Shown in pieces: positions 5,613-11,255 of a DNA stretch of 11,255 bases. The notes beneath the pieces are model-generated. The model worked only from the letters and a program-made list of their open reading frames with translations, searched no databases and was not told the origin of the DNA. The stretch is from Fen-7 sp041494285 (GTDB lineage: Archaea; Halobacteriota; Methanosarcinia; Methanotrichales; Methanotrichaceae): positions 1 through 11,255 of the forward strand of contig JBGQAL010000089.1 of NCBI GenBank assembly GCA_041494285.1. The letters run 5' to 3'. Each line of letters opens with the position of its first letter. Position 1 is the first letter of the stretch. The position numbers and the translations under genes are program-made.

Positions 5613-6545
5613 ATGATGTTCGAGAGACTGCCCACTGTCCCGCTCTCCCAGGAGCTAATTGATCGTGCCTTCAAGCGCGCTTCAAAGGCCGGAATGATAC
5701 CAGGTAACGACGAGTCGATGGTTCGAACCGCCGGAAATGTGCTCTCAGATAACCTGGCTAATCTTATCCGGAAGTTTCCATCCTTCGAGAACCTCCCGCC
5801 CTTGTACCGGGACCTGGCCGATATCCTTGTTGGCATAGACGCTATGAGAATCAGCCTTTCTAGGCTCCATTGGGCCTCCAGACAGGTGAAGGACATCTCC
5901 CGGGAATATTCCGGAAAGATCAAGCGAGGCCAGGACAAATCGGCCATGAGGAGATCAGCCTATGGAAGGATGTCCTCGGTTATCAAATCCATAGAGAAGG
6001 ACCTCATCTTTCTCAACGAAGCACGGGACAAACTGCGCAAACTGCCCAGCATCGATCCGCAGATGCCGGCCATTTTAATCGCCGGATATCCCAACGTCGG
6101 GAAGTCCAGCTTCATAAGGCTGGTCACAGGAGCCCGGCCTGAGATCGCCAGTTACCCCTTCACTACTCAGGGGATTTACGTGGGTCATTTCACTAGAAAC
6201 GGCCAGAAGTATCAAGTGATAGATACCCCAGGGCTCCTTGATAGACCCTTGTCCGAAAGAAATGAGATGGAACGACAGTCCGTGGCTGTCCTGCGCCATC
6301 TAAATGGAGTCGTTCTCTTCATTATTGACTCGACGGGCCACTCCGGTTATCTACTGGAGGATCAGCTCAGGCTTGTAGAGGATATTAAGGGTTGGATAGA
6401 GCTTCCCGTGCTTGTTGTAGCCAACAAGGCGGACTTGGCGAATTACTCCGAGTCTCCAACAATGTCAACTCTAACGGGCGCAGGGGTTGACGAGATTCTG
6501 GACATTCTTTTAGACCGTCTAAATAACCTCAAGAGTTCTGCTTGA
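5613..6545 (+). CDS. NOG1-like GTP-binding protein
   Basis: A 310-residue GTPase of the Obg-related NOG1 family, implicated in large ribosomal subunit assembly. An N-terminal helical domain (about residues 1-150) precedes the G domain. G1/P-loop is GYPNVGKSSF (158-167), G2 is the TT of YPFTT (181-185), G3 is DTPGLLDRPLSERNEMERQ (204-222) with the family-typical extension after DTPG, G4 is NKADL (271-275) and G5 is STLTGAGVDEI (285-295). It lacks the long C-terminal part of eukaryotic NOG1, as usual for archaeal members. It starts at ATG 5613 (or 5616), diverges from gar1-tfb, and ends overlapping the next gene tail to tail by 17 bases. The pairing with Gar1/TFB suggests co-localised ribosome-biogenesis functions. 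Confidence 0.93.
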   Translation: MMFERLPTVPLSQELIDRAFKRASKAGMIPGNDESMVRTAGNVLSDNLANLIRKFPSFENLPPLYRDLADILVGIDAMRISLSRLHWASRQVKDISREYSGKIKRGQDKSAMRRSAYGRMSSVIKSIEKDLIFLNEARDKLRKLPSIDPQMPAILIAGYPNVGKSSFIRLVTGARPEIASYPFTTQGIYVGHFTRNGQKYQVIDTPGLLDRPLSERNEMERQSVAVLRHLNGVVLFIIDSTGHSGYLLEDQLRLVEDIKGWIELPVLVVANKADLANYSESPTMSTLTGAGVDEILDILLDRLNNLKSSA

Positions 6546-6933
6546 TCACGTATTTTATCAGATCCGGAGAGAGCTGGACCTCTCTAGAGACTGTCATGGC
6601 TATCTCGGTGGGGTCCAACCCCGTGGATCTTAGCTGCTCTATTCTGCTTAAGACGTCGTCGTTGATGTTGCAGTAATCCTGAAGGGGTTTTCTGTTGCCC
6701 CCAACATCGCCCTCTATCAGCTCTATTCCCTGCATCACCAGGAACATCTCTCCGGCTTTGGGCAGAGTCTTTCGGTATGGCTCAGGAACCTGTATTGCCC
6801 TTATTCTAGGACAGTTCTGGAGCAACCTGAAAATGTCCACGTTGGATGCGCTAAAAGCTAAATGGACCATCTGCTCATTTCTATTAAGCATGTCAATCTC
6901 GTTCTTTGAACTCACTATTCTAAGCTTCAACAT
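6529..6933 (-). CDS. DUF1699-like protein
   Basis: A soluble protein of about 134 residues resembling DUF1699, known mainly from methanogens of the Methanosarcina group and of unknown function. Recognisable parts are KLRIVSSKNEIDMLNRNEQM at the start, ALFS-like HLAFSASNVDIFRLLQNCPR, IRAIQVPEPYRKTLPKAGEM, then EGDVGGNRKPLQDYCNI. The C-terminus is helical with possible DNA- or protein-binding character (LSRIEQLRSTGLDPTEIAM). The start is uncertain: GTG 6939, ATG 6933 and TTG 6930 all lie at AAAAGGTGAGGATGTTG. AGGTGA overlaps or crowds the first two, so TTG 6930 has the best spacing; ATG 6933 is given. It overlaps the NOG1-like gene by 17 bases at the 3' ends. Confidence 0.75.
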   Translation of the reverse strand: MLKLRIVSSKNEIDMLNRNEQMVHLAFSASNVDIFRLLQNCPRIRAIQVPEPYRKTLPKAGEMFLVMQGIELIEGDVGGNRKPLQDYCNINDDVLSRIEQLRSTGLDPTEIAMTVSREVQLSPDLIKYVIKQNS

Positions 6934-6987
6934 CCTCACCTTTTACATCCTCTTACATAGCCAACATGCTCCAATTATTGCTTCTCG

Positions 6988-6995
6988 TTTATAAG
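6988..6995 (-). promoter_or_regulatory. TATA box for the DUF1699-like gene
   Basis: The minus strand reads AAACTTATAAACG here. A transcription start about 25 bases downstream (near 6966) would leave a leader of about 30 bases carrying the AGGTGA ribosome binding site. TATA box, leader and ribosome binding site are well spaced. Confidence 0.5.
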
Positions 6996-7353
6996 TTTTT
7001 GGTTTCAAACAATATTGCTAATTCTTAACAACCAATTGTCCTGCACAATGGTTCTGAACAATTATCTCAATTCCTTGATGATTGTTCTTTATTCAAATGC
7101 TTTAGTGTGTCAATTTTCATATTACTGGAAGCGAGATGCATTATAAGCGTAACCATTTAATTCCAAACGTGGGACGTATCGAACAAAACTTAATTTAGTT
7201 ATTTAAATTTATTAAAATTTATTTTCTAGTTGAAAAAAGATACTCGTCATAATCTCTGATAAATCCATCAAAAGATTTCGATCGGCGGCTATTCATTTTA
7301 ACTAATTCTGCCGATGTCTTATCCATTCATATATGGCTACTTGGCGCTTCTTA
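6996..7353. other. AT-rich gap upstream of the MITE copy 2
   Basis: No gene is seen. The base composition is strongly AT-rich, especially 7195-7230. Several small dyads occur: the imperfect AACCAATTGT/ACAATGGTT (7030-7053), GAACAAT/ATTGTTC (7056-7062 and 7081-7087), and ATCGGC/GCCGAT across about 7281-7315. These could be an untranslated RNA, old element debris or chance in AT-rich DNA. Confidence 0.35.
7348..7353. repeat. Target-site duplication, left (TTCTTA)
   Basis: TTCTTA immediately precedes the left terminal repeat of the 196-bp element and is repeated exactly at 7550-7555 immediately after the right terminal repeat. The bases beyond differ (C at 7347, T at 7556), so the duplication is 6 bp. 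Confidence 0.8.
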
Positions 7354-7549
7354 CCTAAACTCCGCCATCTTTATTAACCAAAGGCGCACTAGTAATAGTT
7401 AATTCCCCAAATCAGCCCCAATTAAGGGTCCGATAGGTAATAGGTCATGGTTAAGGGTAGTAACCATGCCGATTTATAAGCTTGATTTTCTTATCGATGT
7501 CTGAAGACATTATAGTTTCGTATAGTTATTAATTGCCCCGGAGTTTAGG
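7354..7549. mobile_element. MITE-like element, complete copy 2 (196 bp)
   Basis: A complete non-coding element bounded by perfect 11-bp inverted repeats, CCTAAACTCCG at 7354-7364 and CGGAGTTTAGG at 7539-7549, flanked by a 6-bp direct duplication TTCTTA. It contains two perfect hairpins, CATGGTTA-n7-TAACCATG (7446-7468) and ATGTCT-GA-AGACAT (7497-7510). No reading frame is encoded, so it must depend on a transposase elsewhere. The right 141 bp match bases 1-141 of the window at 139 of 141 positions, showing a recent family with more than one copy. The family is not one I recognise. Confidence 0.85.
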
Positions 7550-7555
7550 TTCTTA
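7550..7555. repeat. Target-site duplication, right (TTCTTA)
   Basis: Exact repeat of 7348-7353 flanking the element; together they mark the insertion site as a single TTCTTA before transposition. Confidence 0.8.
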
Positions 7556-7673
7556 TCTGATCCATCCGGATTGTGCACAATAAAATCTATTACAAACAAA
7601 AAACTTATATTATAGTAATAGTAGCCGCTCGAATAACTATATTTACTATATTATCATATTAACTAAAAAACAA
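7556..7673. other. AT-rich 3' flank of the methylase gene
   Basis: No gene is seen. It includes a 10-bp palindrome TTGTGCACAA (7571-7580) and AT-rich repeats such as TTATATTATAGTAATAG. It lies downstream of the minus-strand methylase gene and may hold its transcript end. Confidence 0.3.
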
Positions 7674-8240
7674 TTATAGTTGCCATGAATGCAGCTTGAG
7701 GATATAAAGCTGTTCAAAAAAATGCTTTTCAATTGCCACCTCAGACACATCAAAACCAAGCTCACTTGCCATTTTTTCAACCTCTGCTAAGCCCGTAATG
7801 CTGGACAGCAGAATGAGGGCCCGACCTTCATGAGTCAGGTGGGGCCCGAGGTCTTCAAAGAACTTTTTTATAGTTTCTCGTCCGCTTTCGCCTCCGTCAA
7901 GAGCGAAGTTCATCCACCCCACAGTCTTCTCTTCTTCGGATGTTGGAAGGTACGGAGGATTGAAAATGACCATATCGAACTTGGCCTTGATGCCCCGGAA
8001 GAGATCAGCTCGAATTACTGGGATGCCGTATTCTCTCACCATACTCACGGCGAAGGGATTTATATCGGTTGCCAGAACCTCTCGAACTATGGGGGCAAGA
8101 TTCCTTGATATCAATCCATTCCCACATCCGACCTCCAGCACCCTGTCAGAATCCCTGGCCTCAGTCATGGCGGCCTTAAGGAGCAGATAAGTATCTTCAG
8201 CGGGCTCATACACCTTGCCTTCGTTCCCGGACTGTGCCAT
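7674..8240 (-). CDS. HemK/Mtq2-like protein methyltransferase
   Basis: A 188-residue class I SAM-dependent methyltransferase of the HemK-related group. Motifs: YEPAEDTYLL (11-20), the family-typical N-terminal signature; VLEVGCGNG (34-42), the SAM-binding loop; ATDINPFAV, motif II; and VIFNPPYLPT (91-100) with the NPPY catalytic motif for methylating a glutamine or similar nitrogen. Archaeal and eukaryotic members of this short form (Mtq2-like) methylate the GGQ glutamine of release factor aRF1/eRF1 with Trm112 as partner; that substrate is inference. No Trm112 gene is in this window. ATG at 8240 fits the family start; no ribosome binding site is evident, and a TTATTG element about 34 bases upstream may be the promoter. 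Confidence 0.9.
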   Translation of the reverse strand: MAQSGNEGKVYEPAEDTYLLLKAAMTEARDSDRVLEVGCGNGLISRNLAPIVREVLATDINPFAVSMVREYGIPVIRADLFRGIKAKFDMVIFNPPYLPTSEEEKTVGWMNFALDGGESGRETIKKFFEDLGPHLTHEGRALILLSSITGLAEVEKMASELGFDVSEVAIEKHFFEQLYILKLHSWQL

Positions 8241-8312
8241 TTAGATACTAAATTGGGAGCGAAGTACAATAAGGTTTGCTTAGATGCCAACTTAAACGCT
8301 TAGCAAATAATT

Positions 8313-9104
8313 TCAGACCTTCGCTTTCAGGTACAGGTTGTCAACGAACTTACATATCTCCCTCAACAAACAAGGGTTATTTGACCAGATTCCCGCCTCG
8401 ATATTGCACTCCAATCCGCCTCTAGTGAGATTGGCCGAGGTCAATATCGCTTCTTTCCTGTCCACAAGGTAGAGCTTGGCGTGAAGCTGTTTGATCAATA
8501 TTATCTCGCCCCCCATTACTTCCACTTCTTCCCTGATGTCGTCGCCCAGTCTGTTCGAGAAATCTGATTCTTCGTCCCTTATGAACACTCTCAGCGATCC
8601 GCCCTTACCGATGAACCTGGCTATTGAGACCTTGATGTTTTCCCATGTTTGTCTCTTGATCCACGGTGAGACTATCTCTATTTCGAATTCTGCTTCGTCG
8701 AACATCCTGATAAGATTCTCCTTTAAGGTGTAAACCTCCATGGGCTTAAAGGTCCCCAAGAAAACGAGATCCGGATCACCAGCTCGGATGCAGGCAGCTA
8801 CGTACTCTTCCAGATGCTCCAGCCTTTTTGCGGACAAATAATGTGGAGCCATCTTCGCCGATCTCAGATCACTTCTTATCTCCTGGAGCTGATCCTTCCA
8901 CCTCTTTGAACCGATAAGGCTTCTCTCCAGTTGTAACCGTCCAAATTCATTCCTTTTCCACTCCTCTTGCAATGCGCTGTGTGCCACCTCTAACATTTGG
9001 TAATCCTTCTTAAGCCTCCGATATCTGCTTTCCTTAAGCTGAACGATGGTGAAGGCTAGCACACCAAATGCGATAAAGATCAGCCATATCAGGTAATCAG
9101 CCAT
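8313..9104 (-). CDS. Membrane-anchored phospholipase D-like protein
   Basis: A 263-residue protein with an N-terminal membrane helix (about residues 4-22), then a charged, probably coiled-coil segment (about 25-85), then a PLD-like domain (about 95-260). It has one HKD motif, HAKLYLVD (His208, Lys210, Asp215), followed by TSANLTRGGLECNIEAG, the usual Ser/Asn follow-up of the PLDc_2 group. Members with one motif act as dimers and include nucleases and phosphodiesterases; substrate is unknown here. The N-terminal helix is preceded by few residues, so the bulk is likely cytoplasmic (inference). ATG at 9104 is used. A TATA box (TTATAAAA, 9142-9149) lies upstream. The gene stands 72 bases before the methylase gene on the same strand, and may be co-transcribed with it. 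Confidence 0.85.
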   Translation of the reverse strand: MADYLIWLIFIAFGVLAFTIVQLKESRYRRLKKDYQMLEVAHSALQEEWKRNEFGRLQLERSLIGSKRWKDQLQEIRSDLRSAKMAPHYLSAKRLEHLEEYVAACIRAGDPDLVFLGTFKPMEVYTLKENLIRMFDEAEFEIEIVSPWIKRQTWENIKVSIARFIGKGGSLRVFIRDEESDFSNRLGDDIREEVEVMGGEIILIKQLHAKLYLVDRKEAILTSANLTRGGLECNIEAGIWSNNPCLLREICKFVDNLYLKAKV

Positions 9105-9141
9105 ACAGCGCTAGGCCCCTTATTACCCTTAAAAGCCTATG

Positions 9142-9149
9142 TTATAAAA
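9142..9149 (-). promoter_or_regulatory. TATA box for the PLD-like gene
   Basis: The minus strand reads TTTTTATAAC here; a start about 25 bases downstream (near 9120) would give a leader of about 16 bases before ATG at 9104. Confidence 0.45.
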
Positions 9150-9267
9150 AGATAACTACCTCAATATACAAACCCTACAAACGAACTTTGAAGGCCAGCG
9201 ACTACGAGTCAAGCTGGGCAAATTGAGACGCGAACTAAAATAAAGAAATGAAGTTTGCCGGGTTGAT

Positions 9268-10947
9268 TTACATCATTCCCGGCATTCCCATACCGCCCAT
9301 TCCAGGCATGCCACCCATTCCTCCCATGCCTGGCATTCCACCGGGCATACCGCCTGCACCAGGACCTTCTGGCTTCTTCTTGGTTGATGACAGGACATCA
9401 TCGATCCTAAGTATCAACGAAGCTGCATCGGTTGCCGACTGAATGGCCTGGACTTTTACCCTCAAGGGATCCACAACGCCCAGATCGTACATATCCACGA
9501 TCTTGCCGGTGTAGACGTTCAGTCCTGCCTTCTTGTTAGTATCGTGCCCTTTTTTGAGCTCCACAAGTTTGTCAATGGAGTTGAACCCAGCGTTCTCCGC
9601 CAGGGCTTTTGGCACGACCTCCAAAGCCTCGGCAAACTTGGCCACTGCAAGCTGCTCTCTTCCTTTCAGGGTGCTCGCGTACTCTCTGAGCCGGAGGGAC
9701 AGCTCGACCTCGGGAGCTCCGCCACCGGGAACCACCCTCTGGTCTTCTATGACGTCAGCTACTGCGTGCACAGCATCGTCCAGGGCCCGCTCAATGCTGT
9801 CTAGGACCTGCTGGGTTCCACCCCGGAGAACCAGCGTCACTGCCTTATTTCTGGCACCGGAAACAAAGGTCATGGCCCCGTTGCCCACCTTTTTCTCCTC
9901 CACCAGATCCGCAGTTCCAATGTCAGACGGCTTCAGCTCATCGAGGCTTGTCACGATGTTGGCTCCCGTGGCCCTAGAGAGTCGGTCGAGATCGCTTCTG
10001 TTCACTCTTCGCAGTGCGAGCACTCCGGCATCGGCCAAGTGGTGCTGAGCCAAGTCGTCTATGCCCTTTTGACAGAAGACAACGTTTGCTCCGCTTGCAA
10101 GGACCTTGTCCACAACCGCCTCTATGGCCGCCTTTTCCTGATCCATGAATAGCTGGAACTGTGAAGACGTTTTTATCTTCAGCTCCGCCTTAGTCTCGGT
10201 GTCTCTGACCTCGATGGGGGCGCTGAGCAGGAGGATCTTTGCCTTCTCGATAATCCTAGGCATGTTCTGGTGGGCTCGGGTCTTGTCAACCACTACGCCT
10301 TCGATGAGCTCTGAGTCCTCAATACTTTCTCCGACCTTTTTCTCCACTTTGATCTTATCCAGGTCCACCTTTCTCTTGCCGCCTATAGTCTCCACTGCCG
10401 ACAGTACGATATCGACTGCGTAACTGGATATCTTGCCCTCTGGGGTCTCTGCCCACTTTCCGGTCATTGCCGTCTTAGCTATCTTGTCCAGAAGGTTTCT
10501 TTCGTTAGCCGGGACGTCTATTGCCATAGAATCCAGGATCTCGAAGGCCTTCTTGGCAGCTAGGACGTAACCGTCCACGATCACCGTAGCGTGCACTCCC
10601 TGGCCCAACAGGTCCTCTGCCTTCTTCAGGAGCTCTCCAGCCAGGATGGCCACTGTTGTGGTTCCGTCTCCGACCTCAGAATCCTGGGTCTTAGCAGCCT
10701 CGATGATCATTTTGGCTGCAGGGTGCTGAACCTCCATTTCCTTCAAGATGGTGACACCGTCGTTGGTTATGGTCACATCCCCTGTCGAGTCCACCAGCAA
10801 TTTGTCCATGCCCTTAGGGCCCAGGGTGGACCGCACAGCATTGGCAACTGCGCGGGCCGCCATTATATTGTTGGAGGTGGCGTCTTTGCCAGACTCCCTG
10901 CGAGTATCTCTCAGAATGATGATTGGCGTTCCACTTAGTCCTGCCAT
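9268..10947 (-). CDS. thsA: Thermosome subunit (group II chaperonin)
   Basis: A 559-residue subunit of the archaeal thermosome, the double-ring ATP-driven chaperonin that folds cytosolic proteins. Equatorial ATP-binding motifs are TLGPKGMDKLL (41-51), TNDGVTILKEM (61-71) and QDSEVGDGTTTVAI (88-101). VVPGGGAPEVELSLRLREY marks the second equatorial part, followed by AENAGFNSIDKLVEL and the VVDPLRVK segment with its conserved Asp. The last 30 or so residues are Gly-Met-Pro-rich (GGMPGMGGMGGMPG-like), a common thermosome tail that hangs in the ring cavity. An in-frame GTG at 10962 overlaps the ribosome binding site, so ATG at 10947, preceded by GGAGG, is the real start. The alpha/beta letter is uncertain. 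A TATA box lies upstream; no heat-shock site was identified. Confidence 0.97.
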   Translation of the reverse strand: MAGLSGTPIIILRDTRRESGKDATSNNIMAARAVANAVRSTLGPKGMDKLLVDSTGDVTITNDGVTILKEMEVQHPAAKMIIEAAKTQDSEVGDGTTTVAILAGELLKKAEDLLGQGVHATVIVDGYVLAAKKAFEILDSMAIDVPANERNLLDKIAKTAMTGKWAETPEGKISSYAVDIVLSAVETIGGKRKVDLDKIKVEKKVGESIEDSELIEGVVVDKTRAHQNMPRIIEKAKILLLSAPIEVRDTETKAELKIKTSSQFQLFMDQEKAAIEAVVDKVLASGANVVFCQKGIDDLAQHHLADAGVLALRRVNRSDLDRLSRATGANIVTSLDELKPSDIGTADLVEEKKVGNGAMTFVSGARNKAVTLVLRGGTQQVLDSIERALDDAVHAVADVIEDQRVVPGGGAPEVELSLRLREYASTLKGREQLAVAKFAEALEVVPKALAENAGFNSIDKLVELKKGHDTNKKAGLNVYTGKIVDMYDLGVVDPLRVKVQAIQSATDAASLILRIDDVLSSTKKKPEGPGAGGMPGGMPGMGGMGGMPGMGGMGMPGMM

Positions 10948-10994
10948 CGAACAATCCTCCACTATCTTATCTCAGGATTACAGTATTTGCTCTT

Positions 10995-11002
10995 CTATAA
11001 AA
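10995..11002 (-). promoter_or_regulatory. TATA box and BRE-like stretch for the thermosome gene
   Basis: The minus strand reads GGAAAAAGGTTTTATAGAAG: a purine-rich, BRE-like stretch followed by TTTTATAG. A start about 25 bases downstream (near 10972) gives a leader of about 25 bases with the GTGGAGG ribosome binding site. Confidence 0.6.
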
Positions 11003-11027
11003 CCTTTTTCCAGGATGGCGAATACCG

Positions 11028-11036
11028 TTAAATAGT
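11028..11036 (+). promoter_or_regulatory. Possible TATA box for tRNA-Leu
   Basis: GTTAAATAG-type sequence on the plus strand, centred about 34 bases before the mature tRNA 5' end, allowing a short leader. It lies in the 118-bp space shared with the divergent thermosome promoter. Confidence 0.4.
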
Positions 11037-11065
11037 ACAAATGCGAGAGAAAGGCTGCCTTCTGT

Positions 11066-11148
11066 GCGGGGGTTGCCAAGTGGTCAAAGGCGCTGGATTC
11101 AGGGTCCAGTCGTGCAGACGTTCGCGGGTTCAACTCCCGTCCCCCGCA
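11066..11148 (+). tRNA. tRNA-Leu (anticodon CAG)
   Basis: Cloverleaf read by eye: acceptor stem GCGGGGG (11066-11072) with CCCCCGC (11141-11147) and discriminator A (11148); anticodon stem CTGGA (11093-11097) with TCCAG (11105-11109); seven-base loop TTCAGGG with anticodon CAG at 11100-11102; T arm GCGGG-TTCAACT-CCCGT (11124-11140). A long variable arm (CGT-GCAG-ACG, from 11111) makes it class II, as expected for leucine. CCA is not encoded (CT follows the discriminator). No intron is seen. Confidence 0.95.
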
Positions 11149-11197
11149 CTAATTTACCAGTAAAGCATATATACCTTGGGGTCCATTTATTCTAATT

Positions 11198-11255
11198 GTG
11201 ATACCCCATGGTGATGCCAGATAAGTCTCGCTATGTTTACCTCTACCTACCTTCC
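11198..11255 (+). CDS. Start of a small gene, cut by the window edge
   Basis: ATG at 11208 opens a frame that runs off the window after 16 codons: MVMPDKSRYVYLYLPS. GTGAT (11198-11202) lies five bases upstream as a ribosome binding site, and a TATA-like CATATATACC (11166-11175) lies 30-40 bases before it. ATG at 11214 is an alternative start. The SRYVYLYLPS strand looks like the N-terminal beta-strand of a ribbon-helix-helix-type or related small DNA-binding protein, but 16 residues are too few to call a family. It begins 60 bases after tRNA-Leu on the same strand. The coding part starts at 11208. Confidence 0.5.

Noticed and set aside
1..7549. The two 141-bp copies as a CRISPR or large direct-repeat boundary of an island
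   Set aside because: The complete copy has terminal inverted repeats and its own target duplication, so each copy is better explained as a separate small transposon insertion; recombination between them remains possible but has no direct evidence.
7571..7580. Perfect palindrome TTGTGCACAA
   Set aside because: Only 10 bp, isolated, and downstream of the methylase gene rather than at a promoter; no second copy seen.
9533..10048. Plus-strand open frame of 171 codons within the thermosome gene
   Set aside because: Antisense shadow of a highly conserved chaperonin gene; Ser/Leu-rich composition typical of such shadows.

Overview
This window is archaeal and most likely euryarchaeal. It carries a group II chaperonin (thermosome), a TFIIB-type factor (TFB) overlapping a Gar1 gene, an archaeal NOG1-like GTPase, a HemK/Mtq2-like methylase, and AGGTGA- or GTGAT-type ribosome binding sites with TATA boxes about 25 bases before the inferred transcript starts. 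A DUF1699-like gene and the TFB-Gar1 pairing point to the Methanosarcinales, perhaps the Methanothrix (Methanosaeta) lineage. That placement is inference from gene content, not a database result.

Layout. Bases 1-141 are the right part of a short repeat whose second copy (7354-7549) is complete. The complete copy is 196 bp with 11-bp terminal inverted repeats and a 6-bp target duplication (TTCTTA), so the family looks like a miniature inverted-repeat transposable element (MITE). The copy at the left edge lies against, and probably cuts, a small antitoxin-like gene (142-272). Next, on the minus strand, come a 44-residue zinc-finger protein (341-475), a DUF5946-like gene broken by two frameshifts (513-1054), an orphan branched-chain-amino-acid-type binding protein (1127-2353) and an unrecognised zinc-ribbon protein (2670-3095). 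Bases 3096-3415 may hold a decayed reading frame.

The plus strand then carries a YwbE-like protein (3416-3619) and a single-domain parvulin (3752-4033). The central information-processing block is TFB and Gar1 (minus strand, overlapping by 13 bases) divergent from the NOG1-like GTPase (plus), which overlaps the DUF1699 gene tail to tail by 17 bases. A 730-bp AT-rich gap containing the intact MITE separates this block from the methylase, a membrane-anchored phospholipase D-like protein and the thermosome, all on the minus strand. The window ends with tRNA-Leu(CAG) and the first 16 codons of a small gene on the plus strand.

The functional theme is mostly core gene expression and proteostasis: transcription initiation (TFB), RNA pseudouridylation and rRNA maturation (Gar1), ribosome assembly (NOG1), probable release-factor methylation (HemK/Mtq2-like), and protein folding (parvulin, thermosome). 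The left third is accessory and eroding: a MITE, a probably truncated gene, a frameshifted gene and orphan transport. I do not see a multi-gene novel defence or biosynthetic system. The strongest new observation is the MITE-like family with its intact insertion footprint.
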